Assembly: GCF_014898815.1 (NCBI RefSeq)
Contig: NW_026515500.1
Span: 310,001 to 374,000 of the forward strand
Reading direction: 5' to 3'
DNA length: 64,000 nucleotides
Source: Panonychus citri
Taxonomy: Eukaryota > Arthropoda > Arachnida > Trombidiformes > Tetranychidae
A model generated the notes under the pieces. That model was given only the letters and a program-made list of their open reading frames with translations, had not been told where the DNA came from and ran no database searches. The position numbers and the translations under genes are program-made. Shown here in pieces: positions 33,601 to 45,582 of this stretch (position 1 is the stretch's first letter; the number at the start of each line of letters is the position of its first letter).

Positions 33601-36600
33601 ATGATGATGTAGATAATGAGTCATCACCATGAACATAATCATCTATCACAAAATCCTCATGCTGGTCAATTTTTGCAGACTCATTGAATTTAAACATTTA
33701 TTACTCTTAATCAGCATGAATATCATCATCTTGATTGTTTCCTGGCCAATTCAATTTTTTAAACAATTTACTGAACAATATCAATTCAATAAACTGGAAA
33801 ACTTGACAAATTGTTGACTCAATGATTTAATTATCAGTTGACCAAATCAAATGGTCAAATATTGTACATTCAAGATTATCATCATAATGACCATCACATA
33901 AATGACCCCATCCTATTAATCAACCCAATCATCTTAATCATCATCACAATTAATATCATCTTTAACCCATTTAACCCGATTCCTGGAACCTTATTAACAG
34001 TTGATTGTTTTTAATTAACTTGTATTCATTTGAAATGGTCACTTTTGTGGATGACATTGTTTTCCCATCTTCATCATCATCATCATTTATCATCTTAAGC
34101 TTGGATAAACATTATGAACAATAATATAGTCTTAATGTTTCATGATAATGATCATCATCATGGTAAAGATGATGAGATTAGAATTTATTTTTATCCAATC
34201 AAGACTCTGTTCTGTATATTTGTTGACATTAAAAACTGAAGAAAAATTTTCTCGAGTATCATGATGATGAAGATAATTATCCCCATCATCCTTGAGATAA
34301 TTTCTTACCTGAAAATTGTGATTAACAGGAAGATAATGATGATAATCAAAATGGTTTAATGGTTAACACGTAAAAAAAACTAATATAAATATAAAATCAA
34401 ATGAGGATCAATTTTAATTGCCAGTTTAACACATAAGAGTTTTTTTTCATCCACCATCATAATAATAATTAGTATGCTAAGGTGAATCTCAGCCATCGCT
34501 ATGATAATGGTCATTATCATAGGGATGAAATAAAAACTGACCATTATTACATTTATATCTGTAATTTTGATATTGAACAGAAAGATAAACAATAAACTTA
34601 ATATTGTCATTAAGTTTTTATGAGTTTGAAATTCAGTTGAAGACGACAATAGTTACATAAACATCCTGATGACCAAATAAAAGCAAACAAATAATAACAA
34701 TAAAAAAAGCTTTTTGTTTCATATCCCTTTGGTCATTATCATCATCATGTTATCACCATGATAACGATAAAAATTAGCCATACCCTTGACCAGTCAGAGT
34801 GTGAGAGGGATAATTATACTTTAATGGATTGAAACTAATTATTATTATGTATGTATGATATACCATTAGACTGGGAGCCTCAAAATTTTGGTTTAAAATG
34901 ACCACTGGGAGTTGGACAATGGACATAATCAGTATGGATAATCATGAATTTAAAAGTAAAGACTCAGTGGACTGTTGAACAATTAGACAGAAAACAATTA
35001 ATAACACTTGAATTATCATTATTTCATCATTGAGAAAAGATAAAACTATTAATTGAAGCAGAAATTTTACTTTTTCTAGTGTAACAATTAACTCACCTAA
35101 TCAACGATATATTTGCTCAATTTATATTTGAATATATCTGTATTATGTTCACACATGAATATAATTGAATCAATATTTTCAATTATACTGATTATTAATC
35201 AGCTGAGGATTATAATTAAAAGCAGTTGATTAACACAGTTATTCACTTAACCTGACAAAAACATGATTCTGGTAACATGGTAATTTTATCCTCATCATCA
35301 ACATCATTATCATGTTTCAATATCTAAATCAACAATAATCAAATTTGATTACATGATAATAAAATTAAGCCTCCTAATGATATTGATTGATAATCATCTT
35401 GGCTTGATTATATTAATTAGGATACAAACTTTGATTATCCATTAATTTTCATAATAATCAACATTAATTGTCTCTCTCTCTCTCTACAAGTAAATTCATG
35501 ATTTATTTAACTATTACAATCAGATTAATTTTCTGATTAACTTAAACCAAATTATCAAAATTTTCCATTTTGATTGTTGAAAATCAACTGATCACATTTA
35601 TCTTTAATTTAAAATTATTAACCATGATTAAGTGTTGGAATATATTAATGTACGAATTGTAAGATGATAAAAATAAATATGCAAATGCCTTCAGGGCAAT
35701 TAGACTCTCTCTCTCTCGCAATGTAATTTATTGATTGTTGTCAACGTTTCTAGATAAATATACTACAATTGTGTGACAGGTTGAACACTAATTAGCTGAC
35801 ACAAAGAGTTAATTCACTTGATTGTAATATCTGAATTAAATGCCGTTGGGAAAGAGTGTGAATGTGAGATTTCATGATGAAGATTCAAAGGTGAGATTGA
35901 AAAAAAACTCTTATCGAAAACAATGATTAAAATTAATCTACAATTAATATTGTAAACATTTTAATTTGCTCCATTCACAATTTATTCAATTGGTTAACAG
36001 CAAATTGTTATTTAAATTATCAACTAAATTGTTTACAATTAGAAAAAGTTTTTTTTAAACTTACAAAAAATGATTAGATTACAACTTTGATAATCTAAGA
36101 AAGTACATCATCTATTATTTAGATTTAATTAGTGATTAAATTATCCTTACAATCTCATGGATAGTTAATGAAAATGCCTTTGAGATATTGATTAGAGTTA
36201 AACAATTTAGATTAGGATAATGATTAATGTTGATTAACCTTTTTTTCCTCTTCATCTCGTTTTCTTTATTGATTGTTGTTGTCATTTTCAACATATTACA
36301 AGGTAACAAAGTTTTCCATGGGTAGAGAGAGTTGTTTAAATTCAATTAATTCTGAGTTTTTCATGATGATGATTCTCATTGTTTCCTATTCCCTTTGATT
36401 AGGTAAATAACTTTATTCATTGTTATTCAGAGAAAAGTAAAGCTAAAGACAATTCTCAGCGATTTTCTCAACGTTACTCACAATCTTTCAGAATTTTCTT
36501 GTATTTATATTGTTATTGTTGTTTCAGGATCTTTTTCAATAACAGACTGGGATGGATGAGTTTCTTTCTCAAGTCGATTCTCCCCTGAGTTCAATATGTC

Positions 36601-39329
36601 AAGTTACAAAAAGGTTCATCCATTACGGATTAGGGTTTCATCCATTGAACCTGAAGGTTTTATCATCTTCCTCTCATTTTCACCTCTCATCCCTTTTTCA
36701 CTCCTACCAAATTGTTCAGTCTGATGTGTCCAAACAAAATGTGATGCCCATACCTGAGGATAGTTAATCAGTTGACAATATATACTAGTATGTGTGTGCA
36801 GTGTTATATATATAAGATGGATGAATAAATATCTAATACAAAAACAATGGACAATCAAATGTCCCTTGATAGATTGGGACATTAGGTAAAGTTAAGATGA
36901 GGATAAAGAGGATGAGGTGGAAAAATAGGTGATGGTCAATATGGTTGGTAACAAGTTAAACTTGACCAATGTGACACTATTTTTGAATTAATATTGTAAG
37001 TTCATCACATGGACAATTTATTTTCACTTAAATTTCAACGTTTCCTAGGAAATTAATTCAATCAAATCAAATGATAATAAATTAATTCCAACATCAGTTT
37101 GATGATATTAATCAACTTCACTCTATTTTCCCCCTTCAATTCATTGATTATTATCATGTTATCTTTTATTATCAATTGATTTCGTGTTGATAAAACTAGA
37201 AAAAGGAAACGGAAATGAGTGTAATTGACACGAAAAGTAGGAGGTGGGAGGATGTGGGTGAGAATAGCAATAAGCTTAACTAAAAGCAATCAAAATAATA
37301 TTAGTGGTAAATAAAATATCATATTAACACTTGAAACTGACCATTCGGACACATTTAATATTGATAAAAACATTCCCAATACCTTAACTCATGAATCTAA
37401 TGTAATAATAATGATGATGAAAAAAATAAGGAGATAAGTTTATGATAAATTATTACAGAATTAATTTTCACCAATCAAGAGTTGGAGTTGCAAAAAAAAC
37501 ACCAATGAATCTTGATGACAATTGATGATAATGATGCAAGAAACCAGTGAATATAAATTAGATTAATTAATCAATAAATTAACATGATAATCATCAAGTA
37601 GTTAAAGTTATTACATTAAGTGACCCAGTTAATGATAATCATCCATTGATCTGATCACATTTAACTATTTACAACTAAACATCATCTTTATGCTTTATCA
37701 TCATCATAAAAGTCATCCTAATGTCCAGTCTTGTCCACTAGATTTTTTTTAATGGACCGTTGATTGTATTGTTATTCCTGTTATTATTATTGTCCGGTTG
37801 TCCAGTCTGTTATATCATTATCATGGTTATGATTATGATTATTATGATGATGATTAAGATTCTTATCATTGGCATAACTCATCTGGTCAGTGAGAGAGGA
37901 GGAGTAAATGTACTAATCTAGATGACCTTGATGTCCATTGTGTGTCCAGTTTATTCATTCATCTTCATCCTTCCTCCACATTCACCTCCTTAGCTGAATC
38001 CTTTTTCCTGAACCACTGCCATAAACCACCAGCACCCTCATTTATATCCAAGTTATCATTCCTCTCTCTCTCTCTCCCTGAATCAAGTCTTGGAAATAAT
38101 CATAATGATAATATACTGGACATTCAGTGGACTCCATTAACCTCCAACTTTCATAATGGATCATATATAAAGTTGTATATTTCATTACTATTATCGTATT
38201 TATATTCAATCGTTTACTCAATGAACATTATTTTCATCATGGAAAAGGCAAATTTGTTATTAATGACCTACAACAACAATCACGATTAATTATTAATATA
38301 TAAACAAAAATATCAGCTTATGATGAATGTTGAATTCATTTCAATTCTGAATAATTGTTCAAATTAATCTCTGAGATATGATTTTATTTTTACCTTTCCC
38401 ATGAAAATAAATCTCATTCAGTTTCAGTTTCAGTTGACTGGACAATTTGATAAAAAAAAAAGGATCAATTTTGATGATGAAAACAAAAGTCAAACTGTAA
38501 CAATTTAATAATCATGTTAATATTTGTGAAATTTAAGGTTCATGGAAGCGAAATGAAAAATCATCATGATTAGTTGATTAATTCATAACAATTCATTTGT
38601 TGATCTATTTGTATTTTCTTTGTGTCTCTTTATTTTTAATTATCTCATTGAAAATACAATGATTGCATTTAGAGAAAGAAAAAGATTTCTGTTGGAAAAT
38701 TGTTATGATAATTGATTCACATCATTAATGGTAATTAATTAGCTTCAAATGATAGTTAAATATTATCATCATTATCTCATACCAAGTGAATAATGATGAT
38801 GAATATGAATCAGGAACAGGGTGCAAGTCGGAAGGTGGAAGGTGGAAAGTAAAGGAGGTAAAAGTAATAATAAAATGCTGATGTTGTTTAATCAATTAAT
38901 AGATAAAATAATAGTCACAATAATGATGATAACATATTTCAAGTCATTCATTAGGCAAGAAATTATTAAATTGTGATGATAAAAATAAACATCATCATGT
39001 AAAAGGATGAGGATGAGGAAGGTGGAAAATATTGAACTACAATTTGTTGTCCTTTTTCCCACTCAGATATAATTTACTCTCAATTTTTACACAGTAAATA
39101 TCAAACAGTGATAATAATAATCATTGTAAAATTTTTCGGCAACACAATCTACACTTTCCGCTGCTCCTCCTACTCTCCCCACCGTAACTCACCTCATTTC
39201 CACTTTCCACCCTCATCCTCATCCTCACTCTCTCTCTCTCAACTTCAATATCTCACAATCATCATCCGCTTTTTATTTGCACATTTTCATCACAAATTGA
39301 ATTTATCTCCTTTTTCAATGAACAAAGTG

Positions 39330-39352
39330 GGATGATGATGATGATGATGGTG
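39330..39352. repeat. ATG trinucleotide microsatellite
   Basis: Short run of GAT/ATG units; similar runs occur at ~40620-40635, 40684-40710, 51070-51095 and 54338-54358. Confidence 0.8.
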
Positions 39353-41785
39353 ATAATGATGAAACATGAGGAAAAAGTGAATGATAAAATAAATAGTAAA
39401 TTCTGTGAATTTTTATTTTATAACTGGGAATTCAGAGATAGCCCAGAGAATTGTTATTCCTCCTCCCTTTTACCTCCATCTTCCCACATCATCCTCTTCA
39501 TCTTCATCATTTTCAATTGTTGAATTTAAATGATAACAATACAAGTAATAATAATAATAATAATAATCACCATCATGATAATAACAATTGTGATTCTCAA
39601 TTTCAATGAATGGGTTCCAATGAATTACGTGGATAGAATCATAAGCTTAACACTGGTCTTCTCTCTCTCTCTCTCTCATCATGATGATAGAAATAATTTT
39701 CACCAAGCTCTGAATGAACTTCAACCCACCTTCACTCCGACCTTCTTATTTTTATCATTTAAACTTATTATAAACTTTTGGAACAATTTGAATAGTTAAG
39801 ATAATAATAAAGTTTCAATTTAGTTGAAGTAACTTTTTTTTTATATGTCAACCTGATTGTCGTTTATTGTTATTGAAAATTTTTCAGAACTTTTTTGTTC
39901 ACCTTGAAACTTTTTTTTAATAATCCTTCAGGTAACATTAAATATAAATTGTAAGCAATTACCTTGAAGCATTTGTCACAACCATTTTCATGGTACATAA
40001 TTGTTTGAAAGTTTGGTAAAATTATATTACATTGTTAATTGTTTTGGGTGATTAGGATCCATTAGTAATCATTAACCTAATCAGTTGATTAATTTGACTA
40101 CTGATGGTAAAAGTAAATAAAAACTTCATTAACTAATTAACAGGTAAGCAAAAGGTGATGGTGATAATAGTTGTTAGTTTTGATTATTGGATCAAAAGTT
40201 CAGTACATCACAACTTAACACCATGTAATAAGTAATGATAATATTAATAGATGTAATTCTGAACAATCATAATAATATATAAATGAATAAGAGATGAAGA
40301 AAATTAATCAATAAGATGAAAATGAATAAGAAAAAGTAAATTATCATTTAGGTAAAATTAAATTCAACATTCTGATTTCAACATGATAATCATGAAAGTT
40401 GAAAGTTATTGTTATCAGTTAACGAGTCAACAGAATGAACTTTTTTTTTGTTCAGTGTGTATATTAATATTATCATGTATTAACATGGTTTCTTGTTATC
40501 ATGATTCAATAGGAGTTATTATATTACCACAGAGGTTGAGAGAAAGTGTTGTTTGAACAAGGGTGGGAGGTAAAAAATAACCCACAGACAATGAAGATGA
40601 AGATGAAGATGACGATAAGGATGATGATGATGAACACAATAACAATAATAATAACAATGGTTGAATATGAATATGGTTATGTTGATGATGATGATGATGA
40701 TGATGATGAAGGGTAAAGGTTGATATTATTGTTGTTGTTTCAGTTTTCTGGTGTTATCGTAACCATGGTTACCTTTGGTTGATCCTAGAATTATCAGCCA
40801 TGTATTATATTGTATTATTATCGTTCAGTACAAAAGGTAACAAGATATTATCAAACCACATGATATATTTATTTGATATATAAATTTCCAATGTCAATTA
40901 ATTGTTGTGAACCATGGAAACAACAATTATCCTCAATACTGTCAGAATAATTAGGTTTATGATCAATTAGAACTGATTGAACAATAAATCAACATTTAAT
41001 AATATTCACGATAAGAAAGATTTGACAACTTTGCCCAACTATTTATTAATTATTGATTGTATTGCTCTCCTGATTGGTTACTATTTATTCCATCATCAAT
41101 TATTATCACAAGTGATTTTCATCTTAAGTTAATGTTAATATTTTGTTAGTATTTTAATTAATCTATGTGATAATTTTTACCGAGGGAATACCAATTAATG
41201 TAGAAATTAGTTAATTGTCTTTATAAAACGGTTATCGTGTCATCTTTGCTCGGAATAAAGTTTGTGCTGTTGTGATAAATAAGATCAATAACCTGTCTGG
41301 CATAGATCTTTCAACATTCGCACTTTGAGTGAATAAAAAACTGGCGCATCGTGATAAGCTGAAATAGAGTTGAGCCATCTTCAAGCTGTAGCTTGTCAGT
41401 AGGTTGGTATAATTCTCTACATTTCCTCTCTTGTGCGTTCAAGAGCTATAGCAAATTCGAAATTGAAAAATCAATCCATAATATTTTATTATCATCAGCA
41501 GTGAATACAAAGATATTGATTAGTATAAGTAGCGAAAAACTACGAGTAGCAAGGAAAAGATTGCTTCTGGCTCACATGACATTTCTAACTCAGGTAGATT
41601 TGTGGGTCAGTTTTTTTCACCACCATCATCAACATCACACCTACAATCTTTCTCTCTTTTTTATTGAGATTAATAAACTTCTCTCCTGTTTCCCCTCCCA
41701 ATGAAAGAACTGGGCGTAAATCTCCCTCTGAGCTTATATTAAGTTCCTTGACAGAGGTTGGTCCTGTGGAGATTTTTAGCAATAT

Positions 41786-42292
41786 GTGAGGATTAGAGAC
41801 AAGGCAATGTCTCGTTGGTGTGAGCAGGATGTTCTCCGCACTAAGGATGGAGTGGTTGCTTGGGCGCAATCAGTTGGGCTACTCTCTAGTGGGGTTCACC
41901 GCAACAAGGACCTTCCATCGCCCTTAAAACAACAAAATTGCAGCTCTCATTTCTCTGAGAGAAGTCCTATGCTGGGGACGATCTTCTCTTGTATGAAGAT
42001 CCCACTCGACAAGGCACTTCGACTCATGTTCAAAAGGACCTGTGATGCTTCATTTGAGGTGAGTCAGAGGGAGACTGGTATTAGCGCTCGAACCACCACC
42101 GAGTGAAATCGTGGCATTCGGGAGCCCATAACAGTGGCCTTTTTAATATATCAGGATAATCGCGAGAAAATCGGTGGTCCTGGCATCGTGGTTCAGGTGG
42201 ACAAGGCCAAATTTGGTCGTCGTAAGTATCACCGTGATCGTCCAATCGTGGGTCATTGGGTATGATCCAGCACTGACTGTTGGGATCCAAAA
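41786..42292 (+). mobile_element. decayed Merlin (ISXO2-like) DNA transposon, transposase remnant
   Basis: Two adjoining frames resemble animal Merlin transposases. 41786-42106 has GVVAWAQSVGLLSS (the N-terminal zinc-binding region) followed by GTIFSCMKIPLDKALRLMFK and ETGISARTTTE. After a frame change, 42108-42289 reads REPITVAFLIYQ, then KIGGPGIVVQVDKAKFGRRK and YHRDRPIVGHWV before a stop. The IGGPG-x-VxxDxxKFGxRKYxR signature is diagnostic for this DDE family. The usual second acid of the IDE motif is Lys (VQVDK), and the C-terminal half is missing or beyond recognition. The element is therefore dead. Base composition is visibly richer in GC than the surroundings. Terminal repeats were not located. 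Confidence 0.75.
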
Positions 42293-43279
42293 ATGGATAG
42301 CATCTAATATAAATATGAGATTAGATTTTTGTACCTGTTTCCTTTCTTTCAATCGATTCCCGAAAGTTATAGTTCTCATAATCATTTCACTCGAATTACT
42401 AAAATGGTGTTGATTTTTATCTTCAATTCACTTCATTTGTTGTCGATAGAAGTAGTGATAAAAATGGCCGGGTCTGGGAAAAAAGAGCGCGAAAATCACC
42501 AGACTGAGAATAATTAAAGGACAATTAATTTAATTAATGAACACTATCAATCACGTATGACATATTTTTTTAATTGGGGTTGTAAACGCACAAAAATACA
42601 AATCACTGAAAAGTAAAAGTGATGGTCCAATAGATTTTTTGATTTTTTGATGACCAAAACATCATGGCATTGAATTAATATCCATTTTAATGATTCAATC
42701 TCCTCTTTGGTCAAGATATTTTCACCATGTGAGTTTGATGAGAGAGAAGCAATAAGAATGTGTATTTTTCCTGTTAATGGTCTCGCTCCAAAGGAGAACC
42801 TGATGGTGAGAATAATATGTTGATTATAATCAAGCAGTTTAAACTATTGGCACAAATAACTTACCTGTTATTTAAATAACCTTTTTTAACAATTAAATTA
42901 TTCGAATTGAATGAATTAGATGTGATGATGATTCTAACACTAGAAAGTTAATCTAACTGAAACCAAATTACAAGTGACTCAAAGATCATCTTTTTACTTC
43001 AACAACCGTTTTCTTCAGAAAACATAAACTAGCCAGATGTCATCCATTGATGAGTTGCAGAAACTGTCAAAAGACAAAAGTTATAACATAGAAGTGTTAA
43101 ATTTTTTCCTCAACATCCTGTTTGTATATTCTCTTTTGAAACAAATGATTAGGAAATGGTCATTAGCTACTTTTCTGTTTGCCAAAGATTTTTTTAAAGT
43201 ATAATGGTACCGTTGTAATTAACAAATAGACATTTGGATTATTGATCTTCAACACAAATCAATATACAAACAATGAAAC
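42293..43279. other. spacer, no gene seen
   Basis: Possibly includes the missing 3' part of the Merlin element. Nothing else is supported. Confidence 0.4.
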
Positions 43280-43628
43280 AAGTCATCACTATTACCAATG
43301 ATGTATATAATGTACATAAGTGATATTCACTTTATAATTCTAATATTTTGCGTGATTATTGAGATGAATTGAAGATAAATACTGCGATTGTATTAACAAT
43401 ATTGAAGTGACAAAGACTGAGTTGCCCCAATAACCTTAATGATTAAACCTCATAGATATATTATACATAATAGTCAAACATAGTCATCATTAACGAAGAT
43501 GCATACAATGTATATACATTATATCACTAATACATTAATGATAGTCCCAATGTAATTCTATTATTTTGAGCGATTATTGTGATGAAGTGTAGATTAATAC
43601 TGCTATTGTATTAACAATAATGAAATAC
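43280..43628 (+). repeat. diverged direct repeat pair
   Basis: 43280-43410 and 43481-43628 share, with changes, AGTCATCA, ATGTATATAATGTACAT, TAATTCTA, TTTTG(C/A)G(T/C)GATTATTG and TACTGC(G/T)ATTGTATTAACA in the same order. Imperfect tandem repeat of ~200-bp period. Confidence 0.65.
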
Positions 43629-44035
43629 ATGTGATGCCTTCTGAACCATTGAGATTTAAGAAAAGATAAGACCATGGGATTCAGAGGATGAAAGATACGC
43701 TATGAATAAGTCAGATAGAAATAAGAATTAATAATGTAAAGAAACTGGTTACCCGATCAGTTTTCTTTGTTCAATCAGGTAACACCTATCACGTGGTATC
43801 TGGTTGATCTGATTGGATAAATTTTTGTTGAAGATGAAGAAGATGAGGGAGAAGAAAATCTCCCTCACCGATATAATGGTCGAAAAACGGCCATTTTTCC
43901 TTATGGAATCGGGGTAGAGTTACCCAAGTGCTACTATTATTTTACTTATAATAAAGTGACCTTTTTTGTTACCAATTGTGCAAATTGGCACCCTTACGGG
44001 GATACAATTCATCTTAATGTTAAATAATCCACAAA

Positions 44036-44221
44036 GTAGAGTTGAATTAACTTAATTTACAGTGTTCAAATGAATAAATAGTGACTAGATTTGATATATG
44101 AATTGACTAGAAATTGTTAAATTAACTACTAAAATTACCATGGTGAAGTTAAACTAACTTAATTACAGTGTTCCAGTGAATAAACAATGACTAGAATTCT
44201 TATTATGATCGACTAGAAAAT
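44036..44221 (+). repeat. diverged direct repeat pair
   Basis: 44036-44118 and 44141-44221 share TAACTTAATT(T)ACAGTGTTC, GTGAATAAA and GACTAGAA in order, with a ~105-bp period. Confidence 0.6.
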
Positions 44222-44688
44222 GACTAGTGATTATTAACGTGAAGTTATCGAAGAAAGTTTCTATTAGAAACAAACAGGTTGTTGTGTTTGAAAATTTACC
44301 TACTGAGAATTAACTTTAACACTTCAGTTAACCTGATTTGGTTACGTGGCATCAACAAATTGACACCTCTGAGATCACAGAAGGTGATCGGTAATTTTTT
44401 GTCATTAAAAAGAAACAACTCTAAGGAATAAAAAGTAAGTATTTTTATCTTTTTATCAATTACAAATTCATTCCTCGAGACAATTTTACATGATATTATA
44501 TTTCAAACCTGAATAAATTCAGTTTGATCAATTTTACAATCAAAATTCAATCAAAATTGGACAGATAACAATTGAAGCATTAATAAAATTCCATGTATTG
44601 TTCATCTGTTTCAACTCATATTACAATTAACCTCATTAAATACCTGGTATTGTAATAAGAAAAGAAAATTTTCTTCAAATAATTAATA

Positions 44689-45058
44689 GGATATACTGAT
44701 GTTACTATTTATTTTCATTGTGGCCACTGTATTTCTAATTGGGATGCTGATGATGACCCGTGGATAGAGCATCTTAATGTATCACCACTATGTGCCTATA
44801 TTTATCTAATGAGATGGAATCAATAAATCGAAGCCAGGCAAAGTTTATATATGTCTTCAAGATCATTGAATCCACCGCCAAGACCTTCATCAGATTTATC
44901 GAGATATATGTAAAGTATGTCTTGATAATGAGGTTTGTCTTGTATTCTCACCCTGTGACCATGCTGTTGCATGTTTTAAATGTGCTATTTCTTTAGTTAG
45001 ATGCCCTTTATGTAGGTGTCCAAGAATTAAGGCTATCCGGACACATTTCATTGATTAA
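44689..45058 (+). pseudogene. inhibitor-of-apoptosis (BIR + RING) relic
   Basis: 44689-44823 translates to a BIR core (GYTDVTIYFHCGHCISNW, then DADDDPWIEHLNVSPLCAYI) and stops at TAA 44824. In another frame, ~44870-45055 gives an IAP-type RING finger (ICKVCLDNEVCLVFSPCDH, then AVACFKCAISLVRCPLC and IKAIRTHFID) followed by TAA 45056-45058. All eight RING Zn ligands (C3HC4) are present. In the BIR the first Cys ligand is replaced by Tyr, while the other three (C, H, C) remain with normal 16- and 6-residue spacing. IAPs bind caspases through BIRs and ubiquitinate through the RING. The frame change, internal stops and lost ligand make this a pseudogene or retrocopy fragment. No intron consensus joins the halves. 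Confidence 0.8.
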
Positions 45059-45480
45059 TTATTTAACTGACATTTTTCTACTAAAAAATTTTTACTCCTG
45101 ATTTCATCTAATTAATTACTGTAATAATTCTGTTTAAACCATTTATATTTACATTTAATTAAAAGTGATTTAACTGTCAATTAACCAAGTGTCATATTTA
45201 ATTGGTTTCAGTCTGGTGTTTTTTGTTCTCTTTTTGTCCCAGACCGGGCAGTTTTATCACTACTCATAGATCGATTAAAATCTAATAATATTTAGTGTTT
45301 TGTATTATGAACTTCAATGCTTTAAAACTCTCACCCTTTACATGCAAAAGAACGATGTTCTGATAAAATAAATGAGTTTTTCGTAATGAATATTTAATAC
45401 CTAACGATTACATTTAATACAAACGATTTCTAGCTAAAATTTAGACTTTTTATTTTTATTTTCAGTGAAAAACTTTATAA

Positions 45481-45582
45481 AACTTAACGAAAATTCCAAT
45501 CTGGCTTCAGCCTGAGCTAATTGAGCTAGAACATGCAGTTTTAGACTACTGTGAAAGTGATTATGATGTCTCTACTTTTTGA
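45481..45582 (+). other. short protein-like open frame, unrecognised
   Basis: After a stop at 45478-45480 the frame reads NLTKIPIWLQPELIELEHAV, then LDYCESDYDVSTF and a stop. Composition is unlike the surrounding simple sequence and looks like a protein C-terminus, possibly another gene or transposon fragment. No family recognised. Confidence 0.25.

Larger units (their letters stand above)
29814..41380. other. gene-poor spacer
   Basis: About 11.5 kb of AT-rich DNA with many TCATCA/TGATGA runs and short CT/GA tracts. The open frames present are short and look like simple-sequence artefacts. No RNA gene or protein domain was recognised. It may be intergenic or a 5' intron of the guanylate cyclase gene. 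Confidence 0.5.

Noticed and set aside
36552..36767. 71-codon frame after an acceptor-like TTTCAG
   Set aside because: No recognisable domain, no convincing donor, and no match to expected guanylate cyclase N-terminal sequence.
41222..41704. LTR-like segment (AATAAAG followed by TGTGCTGTTG, then TGGCGC) and a 103-codon frame
   Set aside because: No matching second LTR, no gag/pol domain and no target duplication. It could be Merlin 5' sequence, but nothing supports either.
42081..42385. Minus-strand frames with Cys/Pro/His
   Set aside because: Antisense of the Merlin transposase remnant.
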